A DNA stretch of 33,698 bases from Lactiplantibacillus herbarum. Lineage in GTDB: Bacteria > Bacillota > Bacilli > Lactobacillales > Lactobacillaceae. Location: assembly GCF_001039045.1 (NCBI RefSeq), contig NZ_LFEE01000035.1, forward strand, positions 1 through 33,698. Reading direction: 5' to 3'. The position numbers and the translations under genes were made by a program. Positions 23,291 through 29,972 of this stretch are shown here, one piece after another. Positions within the stretch are counted from its first letter, which is position 1; the number at the start of each line of letters is the position of its first letter. The notes under the pieces are model-generated. The model was not told where the DNA came from. It ran no database searches and saw only the letters and a program-made list of their open reading frames with translations.

Positions 23291-23797
23291 ATGCAATTAA
23301 CCCTGACCCAAACTACAATCGCCGGTCAAACATACTGGCTAGGCAGTACGACACATGGGCTCGCCTTCGTTGGACGAGCAAACGGCGTCACTGACGAGTG
23401 GCAAGCTTTTTTTCCGACAGCAACTGCCGTTCATGATGATCGTGCTAATCAAACAGAAATTCAAGAACTTCAGGCTTATTTAACTGGCAACCGTACTAGC
23501 TTCGACTTACCACTAGATCAAAGCCATGGAACCGCGCTCCAACAACAAGTCTGGCAAGCATTAGCTACTATCCCTTATGGCAACACGACCACCTATACAA
23601 CGATTGCTGAAAAAATTGACCGTCCAACTGCCGTTCGTGCGGTTGCCAGTGCCGTGGGTAAGAACCCGCTACTGATCGTTATTCCTTGTCACCGGGTCTT
23701 ACGCAAAGACGGGACTTTAGGCGGCTACCGTGGTGGCCTACCTATGAAAAAGACGTTATTGGCCTTAGAAAAAGACAACTCAACTTGCCACGCCTAA
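23291..23797 (+). CDS. ogt: Methylated-DNA-protein-cysteine methyltransferase (O6-alkylguanine repair)
   Basis: A 168-residue suicide repair protein that moves the alkyl group from O6-alkylguanine in DNA to its own cysteine. The active-site motif PCHRV is at 132-136, with acceptor C133. The DNA-binding helix-turn-helix reads IPYGNTTTYTTIAEKIDRPTAVRAVASAVGKNP, including the arginine finger R116 and the following GGYRGGLPMKKTLLALE. The length is normal for Ogt. AGGT lies 9 bases before the ATG. It is followed by the ABC exporter genes after 48 bases, possibly cotranscribed, but no functional link is evident. Confidence 0.94.
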   Translation: MQLTLTQTTIAGQTYWLGSTTHGLAFVGRANGVTDEWQAFFPTATAVHDDRANQTEIQELQAYLTGNRTSFDLPLDQSHGTALQQQVWQALATIPYGNTTTYTTIAEKIDRPTAVRAVASAVGKNPLLIVIPCHRVLRKDGTLGGYRGGLPMKKTLLALEKDNSTCHA

Positions 23798-23845
23798 TCA
23801 ACTATGCCATCATGAAGTTAAATTAATGATTCGGGGGACGAAACG

Positions 23846-24745
23846 ATGTTATCAGTCGCACACATTCACAAATCATTCGGCACGGTTACCGCGCTAAATG
23901 ACGTTTCATTCGATGTCCATGACGGGGAAATCATGGGCCTCATTGGTCAAAATGGTGCTGGTAAATCCACCACTTTTCACAGTATTCTAAACTTTTTAGC
24001 TTTTGACGGTCAGATTACTTGGAATGGTCAGCCACTAACGGCAGACGACTACGACCAGATTGGCTATTTGCCAGAAGAACGTAGCTTAATGTCTAAACTG
24101 ACGATCACACAACAAATTGTCTACCTAGCACGTTTAAAAAATCAATCAGCCAACGTTACGAAAAGTAAGATTGATGATTGGATGAAACGATTTGCAGTCA
24201 AGGGGCAACCTAACGATAAGATCAATAAGCTCTCCAAGGGGAACCAGCAAAAAGTCCAATTGATCTGTACATTGATTCATGATCCTAAGCTGATTATCCT
24301 GGATGAACCTTTCAGTGGCCTTGATCCCGTCAACGCCGACCTGCTCAAACAGGCGATCATTGACGCTAAAAACCGCGGTGCCGCCATCATCTTCTCCAGC
24401 CATGACATGAGTAACGTCGAAGCCATTTGCGACTCACTGGTCATGCTTCGTAACGGTGAAGTCGTCCTTCAAGGTACCGTTGACGACGTCCGCAACCAGT
24501 TTGGCCGGACACGGCTCTTCCTGACAACCGACTGGACTGAAGAACAACTGGCCGCTTTACCTGGTGTACTTACGGTGACCCCACAAGGCACTGAACGTTA
24601 TCGACTAGAATTACAGAATGCCGAAGCCGGTCGGGCCATTTTTGATCAGGTCACTGCTGGCCAGTATATTCAAGAATTCAGTCAACAGCCACCAACCTTA
24701 GATGAAATTTTCCGAACTGAAGTGCGAGGTGTCGATCATGAATAA
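23846..24745 (+). CDS. ABC exporter ATP-binding protein (NatA/YhaQ-like)
   Basis: A 299-residue nucleotide-binding subunit. Walker A is GQNGAGKST (34-42), the signature LSKGNQQK (129-136; K replaces the first G of LSGG, as in the NatA/YhaQ group), and Walker B LIILDEP (149-155), then SGLDPVN and SSHDMSNVE. A C-terminal extension of about 80 residues is typical of this DUF4162-bearing group. GGGGGA lies 8 bases before the ATG. The stop overlaps the next gene by 8 bases. It pairs with the permease to export Na+ or an unknown compound. Confidence 0.87.
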   Translation: MLSVAHIHKSFGTVTALNDVSFDVHDGEIMGLIGQNGAGKSTTFHSILNFLAFDGQITWNGQPLTADDYDQIGYLPEERSLMSKLTITQQIVYLARLKNQSANVTKSKIDDWMKRFAVKGQPNDKINKLSKGNQQKVQLICTLIHDPKLIILDEPFSGLDPVNADLLKQAIIDAKNRGAAIIFSSHDMSNVEAICDSLVMLRNGEVVLQGTVDDVRNQFGRTRLFLTTDWTEEQLAALPGVLTVTPQGTERYRLELQNAEAGRAIFDQVTAGQYIQEFSQQPPTLDEIFRTEVRGVDHE

Positions 24746-25955
24746 AACTTGGATTGTGACCTGGGAAACCTATTTACGACAAATCAAATCGTGGAGCTTC
24801 CTATCGCTTGTTCTGATGCCTTTCCTATTCGTAGGCCTTACTTTTGGGATTTCATACTTCGCTGCTCCTAATCAGAGCGAGAATGATATCGCCGTTGTCA
24901 GCAGCACCCCACAGTTGCGACAGACTTTTCTTAAACAGAGTCACGTTACAACGACTAACAAGTACGCCACACTGAAGAGTGCCAAAGCCGCTACCAAACG
25001 TAACGATATTGCCGGTTACTTGATTTTGACCGCAAATCAACAACGCGTTACGGCGACTTTCCACGGCCCCAGTGCGGTTAGCAGCGGTGATAAAGCTAAG
25101 ATTCAACAATTCTTAGTGGCGACTCAAACACAATTGAATGTACAACAAGCTAAGCTGACAACTACTCAGACCATGGCGTTAGCCGTTCAACCCCAGTTTA
25201 CGCAGAAGCTACAAAAACACGCTGCTTCGGATAAATTGGCCAAAATGGTCTCGTTTTACATCATCGTCTTCTTTGTTTATTTAATTCTAACCACCTACTC
25301 TTCAATCACGGCTCAAGAGATTGCGTCGGAAAAAGGCACCAAGATCATGGAAGTGATTTTCTCCAGTACCACTCCTCGTAAATACTTCAATGGGAAGGTT
25401 TACGGCGTGCTGCTAGTGATCGTCACTCAGCTACTCGTCTACTTACTGGGTGGCTTTGCGGCCGTGCAACTGGCACAGCATAGTAGTGTCACGATTGATT
25501 TTTGGAAGCAGAACACGGATTTGATCAACCAAGTCCTGCATAATCTATTATCGGTTAACTTGTTATTCGCTCTACTTGCGGTGTTACTTTACACCGTCGT
25601 TTCGGCCTTCTGCGGTGCACTAGTCACGCGGGTTGAGGATGCAGGCAAGGCAGCGCAACCGGTCGTTTACTTGAACTTACTGACTTTTGTTGTGGCGTTA
25701 GCCTTTCAAAGTAGTCCGACCAACACGTTCGTGACCATCTTCTCGTACGTGCCGTTCTTCTCGTCTTACTTGATGCCACTCAGATTGATCAATGGCGCAG
25801 CAACAATGCCCGTTGCGTTGATTTCACTGGCAATCTTGTTAGCCACGATTGTCGGCAGTATGCTCTACATTGGTCGTATCTATGGCGGCTTAATGTTGCA
25901 GACTGACGAACTCGGCTTCTGGGGCAACTTGAAACGCGGATTAAGTTTGAAATAA
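24738..25955 (+). CDS. ABC exporter permease (NatB/YhaP-like, ABC2 type)
   Basis: A 405-residue membrane subunit. One helix near residues 18-40 is followed by an extracytoplasmic region to about residue 165. Then come about five helices, including VSFYIIVFFVYLILTTYSSITAQEIASEKGTKIMEVIFSSTTPRKYFNGKV, which is the signature of the ABC-2/NatB permease group. The start at 24738 overlaps the ATPase gene by 8 bases and follows GAGGTG; the longer frame has no support. Named Na+ efflux by family only; drug or antimicrobial peptide export is possible. Confidence 0.85.
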   Translation: MNKTWIVTWETYLRQIKSWSFLSLVLMPFLFVGLTFGISYFAAPNQSENDIAVVSSTPQLRQTFLKQSHVTTTNKYATLKSAKAATKRNDIAGYLILTANQQRVTATFHGPSAVSSGDKAKIQQFLVATQTQLNVQQAKLTTTQTMALAVQPQFTQKLQKHAASDKLAKMVSFYIIVFFVYLILTTYSSITAQEIASEKGTKIMEVIFSSTTPRKYFNGKVYGVLLVIVTQLLVYLLGGFAAVQLAQHSSVTIDFWKQNTDLINQVLHNLLSVNLLFALLAVLLYTVVSAFCGALVTRVEDAGKAAQPVVYLNLLTFVVALAFQSSPTNTFVTIFSYVPFFSSYLMPLRLINGAATMPVALISLAILLATIVGSMLYIGRIYGGLMLQTDELGFWGNLKRGLSLK

Positions 25956-25972
25956 AGCTATGCAAATCTAAT

Positions 25973-26018
25973 TAACGACTTCTTACTGTACACACTACAT
26001 GGTAAGGAAGTCGTTTTT
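25973..26018 (+). terminator. Terminator of the NatAB-like operon
   Basis: AACGACTTC-TTAC and GTAAG-GAAGTCGTT form the stem (one bulge), followed by six T's. Confidence 0.85.
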
Positions 26019-26040
26019 TATTGTGTCCTAAAAGGCCAAA

Positions 26041-26085
26041 AGCTATTTTAGAACTTTCAATCTTTAGTTTTGGATACACGCCTAC
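26041..26085. repeat. Family B short intergenic repeat, copy 2
   Basis: Matches 3-40 at the window start (shared ACTTTCAAYCTTTAGT). It lies between the terminator at 25973-26018 and the structured element at 26103-26265. Confidence 0.5.
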
Positions 26086-26102
26086 TTGAATCAATCTAGC
26101 CG

Positions 26103-26265
26103 ATAGGGGGGCCCTGACAATGCTCAGTGGTGAAATTATTCTTAGTCGGATGCTTTTTGTCCGGCTTAGAATAAAGTTCATATTGAAGATTGCAGTGGCT
26201 TTTGCTGTGAGCTTCAATCGATGCCCACCACGTTCCAGCGTTGTCAGGGCACCCCGGCAGGCGGA
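26103..26265. repeat. Branched inverted-repeat element (about 160 nt)
   Basis: The perfect closing stem GCCCTGACAA (26111-26120) / TTGTCAGGGC (26241-26250) is flanked by GGGG/CCCC and contains GTGGTG/CACCAC. Two hairpins lie within: TTATTCTTAGTCGGA (26136-26150) against TCCGGCTTAGAATAA (26160-26174), 13 of 15 pairs plus a wobble; and ATTGAAG (26182-26188) / CTTCAAT (26212-26218). No coding sequence, no transposase. It could be a small mobile element remnant or a structured RNA. Confidence 0.7.
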
Positions 26266-26290
26266 ATGGCAGCCATAGCAACGGCAATAT

Positions 26291-26335
26291 TAATTAGTCA
26301 CTGCAAAAAAAAGCACTGACTAATTACAGTCAATA
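26291..26335 (-). terminator. Terminator of the cupin-CMD-SDR operon, with alternative hairpin
   Basis: On the minus strand TATTGACT and AGTCAGTG form a stem followed by C and eight T's. A second, longer stem uses the same T's as loop: TAATTAGTCACTGC (26291-26304) and GCACTGACTAATTA (26313-26326), with one mismatch. The two folds exclude each other. Confidence 0.6.
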
Positions 26336-26359
26336 CTTTCAGATACTTAACTTAGCTCA

Positions 26360-27103
26360 TTAAGCTTGTTTAGTTGGGTAAATCGTAAATTCGTTGACGT
26401 TGACACTCTCTGGTTGGTCAATCGCAAAATTAACGACGTTGGCAACTGCATCAGGACTGATCCCAACTTGTTGATAAAAGTTGGTCATGTTAGACTTGGC
26501 AGTTTCATCCGTGATGGTGTGCAGTAATTCGGTGTTGATTGCCGCTGGATAAAGACTGACGGTTCGAATGTTAGTCCCCTCTTCAGCACTTTCCATCCGA
26601 ATGACTTCCATCAAGTTACGTACGGCAAACTTAGTAGCGCCGTAGACACCAGAACCGCTGAATGACTTGATTCCTGCTACTGATGAGGTCGTGATGATCT
26701 GACCGGATTTTTGAGCAGTGAAGATTGGCATTACTGCGGCGACACCGTTCAAAACACCCTTGATATTGATGTCGATCATCTGATCCCATTCATCCGTGTG
26801 CAAAGCACTGACGGGTGACGATGGCATAATTCCGGCATTATTGAAAATGACGTCGACGCCACCAAATTTGGTTTGTGCCAATTGGACCAATTGTTGAACA
26901 TCGGCTGATTTGGTCACATCAGTCACTTGGTAAGCTGCCTGACCACCGGCTGCTTCGATTTCTTGAACCAATTCAGCTAACCGTTCTTCACGGCGAGCAC
27001 CAAGAACGACCTTGGCACCGTTGCTAGCTAACTGTTTAGCGGTTGCTGCCCCAATACCGGATGAGGCGCCCGTAATAACGACTACTTTATTTTTAACTGT
27101 CAT
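26360..27103 (-). CDS. SDR family NAD(P)-dependent oxidoreductase
   Basis: A 247-residue short-chain dehydrogenase. The cofactor motif TGASSGIG is at 11-18, NNAG at 88-91, and the catalytic Ser near 140-141, Tyr154 and Lys158 (YGATK). ARREER after the second strand suggests NADP(H). The C-terminus (FAIDQPESVNVNEFTIYPTKQA) is typical of the YwfD/RhlG-like clade of classical SDRs. It is the last gene of a cupin-CMD-SDR operon, 12 bases after the CMD gene, with AGGAG upstream. The operon is under a MerR-type promoter, so a role in aldehyde or electrophile detoxification is plausible. The substrate is unknown. Confidence 0.92.
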   Translation of the reverse strand: MTVKNKVVVITGASSGIGAATAKQLASNGAKVVLGARREERLAELVQEIEAAGGQAAYQVTDVTKSADVQQLVQLAQTKFGGVDVIFNNAGIMPSSPVSALHTDEWDQMIDINIKGVLNGVAAVMPIFTAQKSGQIITTSSVAGIKSFSGSGVYGATKFAVRNLMEVIRMESAEEGTNIRTVSLYPAAINTELLHTITDETAKSNMTNFYQQVGISPDAVANVVNFAIDQPESVNVNEFTIYPTKQA

Positions 27104-27115
27104 CTATTTTTTCTC

Positions 27116-27437
27116 CTATTCACCGTAAACTTCTTTGATCAATCCCATTGCGGACCACGCCTTAGGCCAGCCAGCATAGAAGGCTAAATGAGTGACGATT
27201 TCAACGGCCTCATCCTTCTCAATACCGTGAGCCTTGCCCATTTGGAAGTGCGCCTTCAATTGTGCAAAGTCGCCACTGGTCATTAAGCAGGCAATCGTGA
27301 TCATGCTACGATCGTGTAAACTAAGCTCGCTTTCACGTGCCCAGACTTCACCGAATAAAACATCATCATTCAACGCTGCAAATTGTGGGGCCATTTTACC
27401 CTAAATTATCGCGTCCTGCGGTTTGTTTTTCTGCCAT
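27116..27437 (-). pseudogene. Carboxymuconolactone decarboxylase-family gene with N-terminal 1-nt frameshift
   Basis: The natural start is the ATG at 27437, directly behind GGAGG, reading MAEKQTAGRDNLG and then a stop. The family sequence resumes in the next frame as MAPQFAALNDDVLFGEVWARESELSLHDRSMI to the stop at 27116. Seven bases stand where six are expected: GGG at 27399-27401 instead of GG would be the single extra base, and removing it gives the family-like GRDNLGKMAPQF. The 92-residue second part has no ribosome binding site of its own but could start at ATG 27394. Intact members are small AhpD-like or CMD proteins acting on quinones or lactones. The fault is either a real mutation or a homopolymer error. 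Confidence 0.82.
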
Positions 27438-27449
27438 GTTAATAACCTC

Positions 27450-27854
27450 CTATAATTTGGCGTAAGCTTCGTCGTCAACTGCTTCAAGCCATTCGCTAGT
27501 TCCCTTAGTGATGGCAACGTGGGCGAACCAACTATCCTTGGTTGCACCATGCCAGTGTTTAACCTCAGGATGAATGGTTACGACATCACCAGGATGTAAT
27601 AATTGAGCTGGCTTACCAGCTTCTTGGTACCAACCTTCACCACTGGTAACCAATAAAATTTGGTAACCATCATGGTGAATGTGCCAGTTATTGCGACATC
27701 CAGGTTCAAAAGTAACATTAGCCACGTTGACGTCAACTTGTTCATCGGCGCCGCCTGCTAAGCCATTTAAATAACTCTGGCCGATAAAATATTGTTGATA
27801 AGCTTCGTTCTTGTCACCTAATCCGAATAAACCGCTGTTGTTTTCTGTTGTCAT
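27450..27854 (-). CDS. Cupin-domain protein
   Basis: A 134-residue single-domain cupin. The metal-binding motifs are RNNWHIHHDGYQILLVTSGEGWYQ (His, His and the Gly-rich turn) and HPGDVVTIHPEVKHWHGAT (conserved Pro-Gly-Asp and His). Proteins of this type often accompany CMD and SDR genes in lactobacilli; the reaction is unknown. The start at ATG 27854 has AAGGAG 8 bases before it; a GTG three codons earlier is closer to that site and less likely. It is the first gene of the operon, 12 bases before the CMD start, under the promoter at 27908-27938. Confidence 0.88.
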   Translation of the reverse strand: MTTENNSGLFGLGDKNEAYQQYFIGQSYLNGLAGGADEQVDVNVANVTFEPGCRNNWHIHHDGYQILLVTSGEGWYQEAGKPAQLLHPGDVVTIHPEVKHWHGATKDSWFAHVAITKGTSEWLEAVDDEAYAKL

Positions 27855-27907
27855 ATCAAACACTCCTTAATTGGTTGTTAGTTGTTTGCTTTTTTTACGA
27901 TGAACAT

Positions 27908-27938
27908 AGCTTACAACTTAAAGTGCACTTTAAGTCAA
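27908..27938 (-). promoter_or_regulatory. MerR-type promoter with 20-bp palindrome (cupin-CMD-SDR operon)
   Basis: Minus strand: -35 TTGACT (27933-27938), 19-base spacer, -10 TAAGCT (27908-27913). A perfect 20-bp palindrome (27916-27935, arms ACTTAAAGTG and CACTTTAAGT) fills the spacer. The long spacer with an internal palindrome is the hallmark of promoters twisted open by MerR regulators; the MerR gene is divergent from it. Confidence 0.85.
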
Positions 27939-27943
27939 CAGTA

Positions 27944-27981
27944 AAGTTTAAACTTGTTAAAATCAATTTTCGTGGTATTAT
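27944..27981 (+). promoter_or_regulatory. Promoter of the MerR gene
   Basis: -35 TTGTTA (27954-27959), 16 bases, -10 TATTAT (27976-27981). The palindrome AAGTTTAAACTT (27944-27955) overlaps the -35. Confidence 0.55.
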
Positions 27982-28012
27982 CGTGGATAAAGTAGCTTTA
28001 ACAAATCGTAGT

Positions 28013-28047
28013 TGTGGATAAGTTTCCTAACCACTAACTTATCCACA
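28013..28047. promoter_or_regulatory. Inverted pair of perfect DnaA-box sequences in the MerR leader
   Basis: TGTGGATAA (28013-28021) and TTATCCACA (28039-28047) are both perfect DnaA boxes in opposite directions, extended to a 12-bp inverted repeat (TGTGGATAAGTT/AACTTATCCACA, 11-nt loop). A third near-match CGTGGATAA is at 27982-27990. In RNA it would be a hairpin ending about 5 bases before the ribosome binding site. No T-tract, so not a terminator. Confidence 0.6.
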
Positions 28048-28068
28048 CCATCAAAGGAGATTATTTCA

Positions 28069-28503
28069 ATGCCCACAACTACCGTTACCCGCTACGCCAT
28101 CGGTGACTTTGCCAAAGCAGTCGGCCTCAGCGCCCCAACCTTGCGTTATTACGAAAAAGCCGGCTTGATTGAACCGCACCGACTAGAAAATGGTCGCCGT
28201 TACTATGAAACGGCTGATGTTCACTGGGTCAAGTTCCTTCTACATCTTAAAGGAACTGGCATGAGTATCAACGAACTGCAACAATACGTTGAATGGCGTG
28301 CGCAAGGCGATGCCACCATCCCCCAACGATTAGAACTACTTCGCCATGTAAAAGAGGACTTCTTAGTTCAATTCAATGAAGTTCAGCATCACTTACAGAT
28401 TCTCAATGATAAGATTAACTGGTATGAAGAAAAAGATGCCGGGATTACGCAGGATCACGAAGATTTTGCAACGTATTTAGAACGTTTTGGTCATAACGAA
28501 TAA
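28069..28503 (+). CDS. MerR-family regulator (stress/aldehyde type)
   Basis: A 144-residue regulator. Residues 8-78 are the MerR winged helix (YAIGDFAKAVGLSAPTLRYYEKAGLIEPHR, then NGRRYYETADVHWVKFLLHLKGTGMSINELQQYV), and 85-130 the dimerisation helix. No metal-binding cysteine is present, so metal sensing is unlikely; the short form resembles AdhR/NmlR-type electrophile sensors, though without their Cys. The start at 28069 is set by AAAGGAG. It is divergent from the cupin-CMD-SDR operon and very probably controls it. Confidence 0.9.
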   Translation: MPTTTVTRYAIGDFAKAVGLSAPTLRYYEKAGLIEPHRLENGRRYYETADVHWVKFLLHLKGTGMSINELQQYVEWRAQGDATIPQRLELLRHVKEDFLVQFNEVQHHLQILNDKINWYEEKDAGITQDHEDFATYLERFGHNE

Positions 28504-28518
28504 GCAACACAAAACATA

Positions 28519-28558
28519 GAAAAAAGGACTGTGATATAAAAATCACAGTCCTTTTTTC
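28519..28558. terminator. Bidirectional terminator
   Basis: AAAAAAGGACTGTGAT and ATCACAGTCCTTTTTT form a perfect 16-bp stem. It is shared by the MerR gene and the converging M20 gene. Confidence 0.92.
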
Positions 28559-28567
28559 TATTAAGAA

Positions 28568-28606
28568 CGTTAATACTCGCAAACTAACTGCCTGCTGGTA
28601 CACGCT
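28568..28606 (-). repeat. Family A repeat, 3' remnant (copy 4)
   Basis: Only one end of the element is present: AATACTCGCAAACTAACTGCC, 2 bases different from the same part of copy 3, then CTGCTGGTACACGCT. The complementary half is missing, so it cannot form the rod. It lies 12 bases past the stop of the M20 gene, the same place as copies 1 and 3 relative to their genes. Confidence 0.7.
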
Positions 28607-28618
28607 ATTTGTTAATAA

Positions 28619-29872
28619 CTATGCTAATAATTCAGTAATCATCTGTTGATAAATCGTAATGAACTTGGCATACATGTCCAAATCAACGTATTCATCTACT
28701 TGGTGAGCCGTGATGTTCCCTGGTCCAAAGACAATGACTTCCATGTCTGGGCTAGTAACGATGTACGATGAAGCATCCGTACCACCGGGAGCACCAAAGT
28801 ATGGTAACCGTTGTTGTAAGACTTGTTCACCGACTTTTTTAGCCAATTGAACCAATTGGGTATCTTCCTGCGTGTGGACTGGGTAGAATGAGCTGGCAAT
28901 GTCTAACGTCAAGTTAGCACCGGCTTCGTTACATTCAGCAATGATTCGTTCCAATTCCATAATGATCTTGTCATTACGCATTTCTGGAATCGTCCGGATC
29001 TTAACTGACATTTCAGCACTAGCTGGCACCGTGTTGACTTGTTCGCCACCACTGATCAGCGTAACCACTGGTACAGTTGGTCCCAAGATTGAGTTAACAA
29101 TCGTCTTGAAGCTTTCAAAATAAGCGGTTTGCTTCTGGTAATACGTCATCAACATATCAATGGCATTCTTACCAATTTCTGGCATCGAACTGTGAGCAGC
29201 CACCCCGTGTGCGTGCACGGAATAAGTCAATGAACCTTTATGTGCTAACTCAATAAAGTGTTGTTCAGTAGTTGGATTAGCATCCGCCATCTTCTTAGCC
29301 GTGTCAGGATCAACGCCTAACATCGCTTGAATTGGCTTCGTTAATAATAAACGCTTGTCAGCACCACTTGGTTCGCCACAGATCAACGTTTGAATGTCAT
29401 TAGCGTAACCTAGTTCAGTCAATTGTTCGGCACCTAAATGGTTCATTTCTTCACCAACAGTTGCCATGAAGCGCACTGTCCCGTGTAAAGGCACTTCTTG
29501 ATCGTGCAATGCAATCAAAGCGAAGACTTCGGCCATCAAGCCGGACTTCATATCAGTAACGCCACGACCGTATAGCCGGTTATCTTTGATTTCGGCTGCT
29601 AAAGGTTCTTCCGTCCACTTGCTCATATCGCCTAGTGCAACCGTGTCTTCATGCCCATCTAAGGCAATCACGGGACCGTTACCGTCACCGATTTCAGCCA
29701 CTAAATTGACCCGACCTGGCGCGTATTCGATCATCTTTGATTCAATACCGTGATCCTTTAATAATGCTGCTAAATAGTCAGCAACGAGTTGTTCGTGATC
29801 GTTGGCCGTATTCATTTTTACAATGTCACTTAATGCCTGAACGGCTTCCGTTAATTGGGTTGTTTCTGCCAT
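28619..29872 (-). CDS. ArgE/DapE family deacylase or dipeptidase (peptidase M20)
   Basis: A 417-residue zinc hydrolase. Zinc ligands and catalytic residues are visible: H74 and D76 (LDGHEDTVALGD), the bridging D107 (GRGVTDMKSG), the Glu pair in VGEEMNHLGA (about 141-142), and the late His in ITAHQVDEYVDLDMY. The dimerisation domain (GKNAIDML, TLISGGEQVNTVP) interrupts the catalytic domain as usual. The start at 29872 follows AGGAG by 10 bases. The -10 TGGTATAAT (29923-29931, minus strand) is upstream. Often annotated succinyl-diaminopimelate desuccinylase; a peptide or N-acyl amino acid substrate is equally possible. Confidence 0.9.
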   Translation of the reverse strand: MAETTQLTEAVQALSDIVKMNTANDHEQLVADYLAALLKDHGIESKMIEYAPGRVNLVAEIGDGNGPVIALDGHEDTVALGDMSKWTEEPLAAEIKDNRLYGRGVTDMKSGLMAEVFALIALHDQEVPLHGTVRFMATVGEEMNHLGAEQLTELGYANDIQTLICGEPSGADKRLLLTKPIQAMLGVDPDTAKKMADANPTTEQHFIELAHKGSLTYSVHAHGVAAHSSMPEIGKNAIDMLMTYYQKQTAYFESFKTIVNSILGPTVPVVTLISGGEQVNTVPASAEMSVKIRTIPEMRNDKIIMELERIIAECNEAGANLTLDIASSFYPVHTQEDTQLVQLAKKVGEQVLQQRLPYFGAPGGTDASSYIVTSPDMEVIVFGPGNITAHQVDEYVDLDMYAKFITIYQQMITELLA

Positions 29873-29922
29873 TGTGTTCCATCTCCTAATTACACTTTTA
29901 TAAACTGATGTTCTCAATTTAA

Positions 29923-29954
29923 ATTATACCACTTGACCGGTTCTTTTAACCGGT
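29923..29954 (-). promoter_or_regulatory. Promoter of the M20 gene and inverted repeat
   Basis: Extended -10 TGGTATAAT on the minus strand. ACCGGTT (29936-29942) and AACCGGT (29948-29954) form an inverted repeat over its -35 region. It is either an operator or the end hairpin of the ABC transcript upstream, but lacks a T-tract. Confidence 0.5.
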
Positions 29955-29972
29955 GATCCTAACGCAAATGTT

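Noticed and set aside
27980-28050. Replication origin at the DnaA boxes
   Set aside because: No dnaA/dnaN genes, no AT-rich unwinding element with box cluster, and only three boxes; a local regulatory role is more likely.
29936-29954. Intrinsic terminator of the large ABC operon
   Set aside because: The ACCGGTT/AACCGGT hairpin has no T-tract on either strand and overlaps the -35 region of the M20 promoter; listed as a possible regulatory repeat only.
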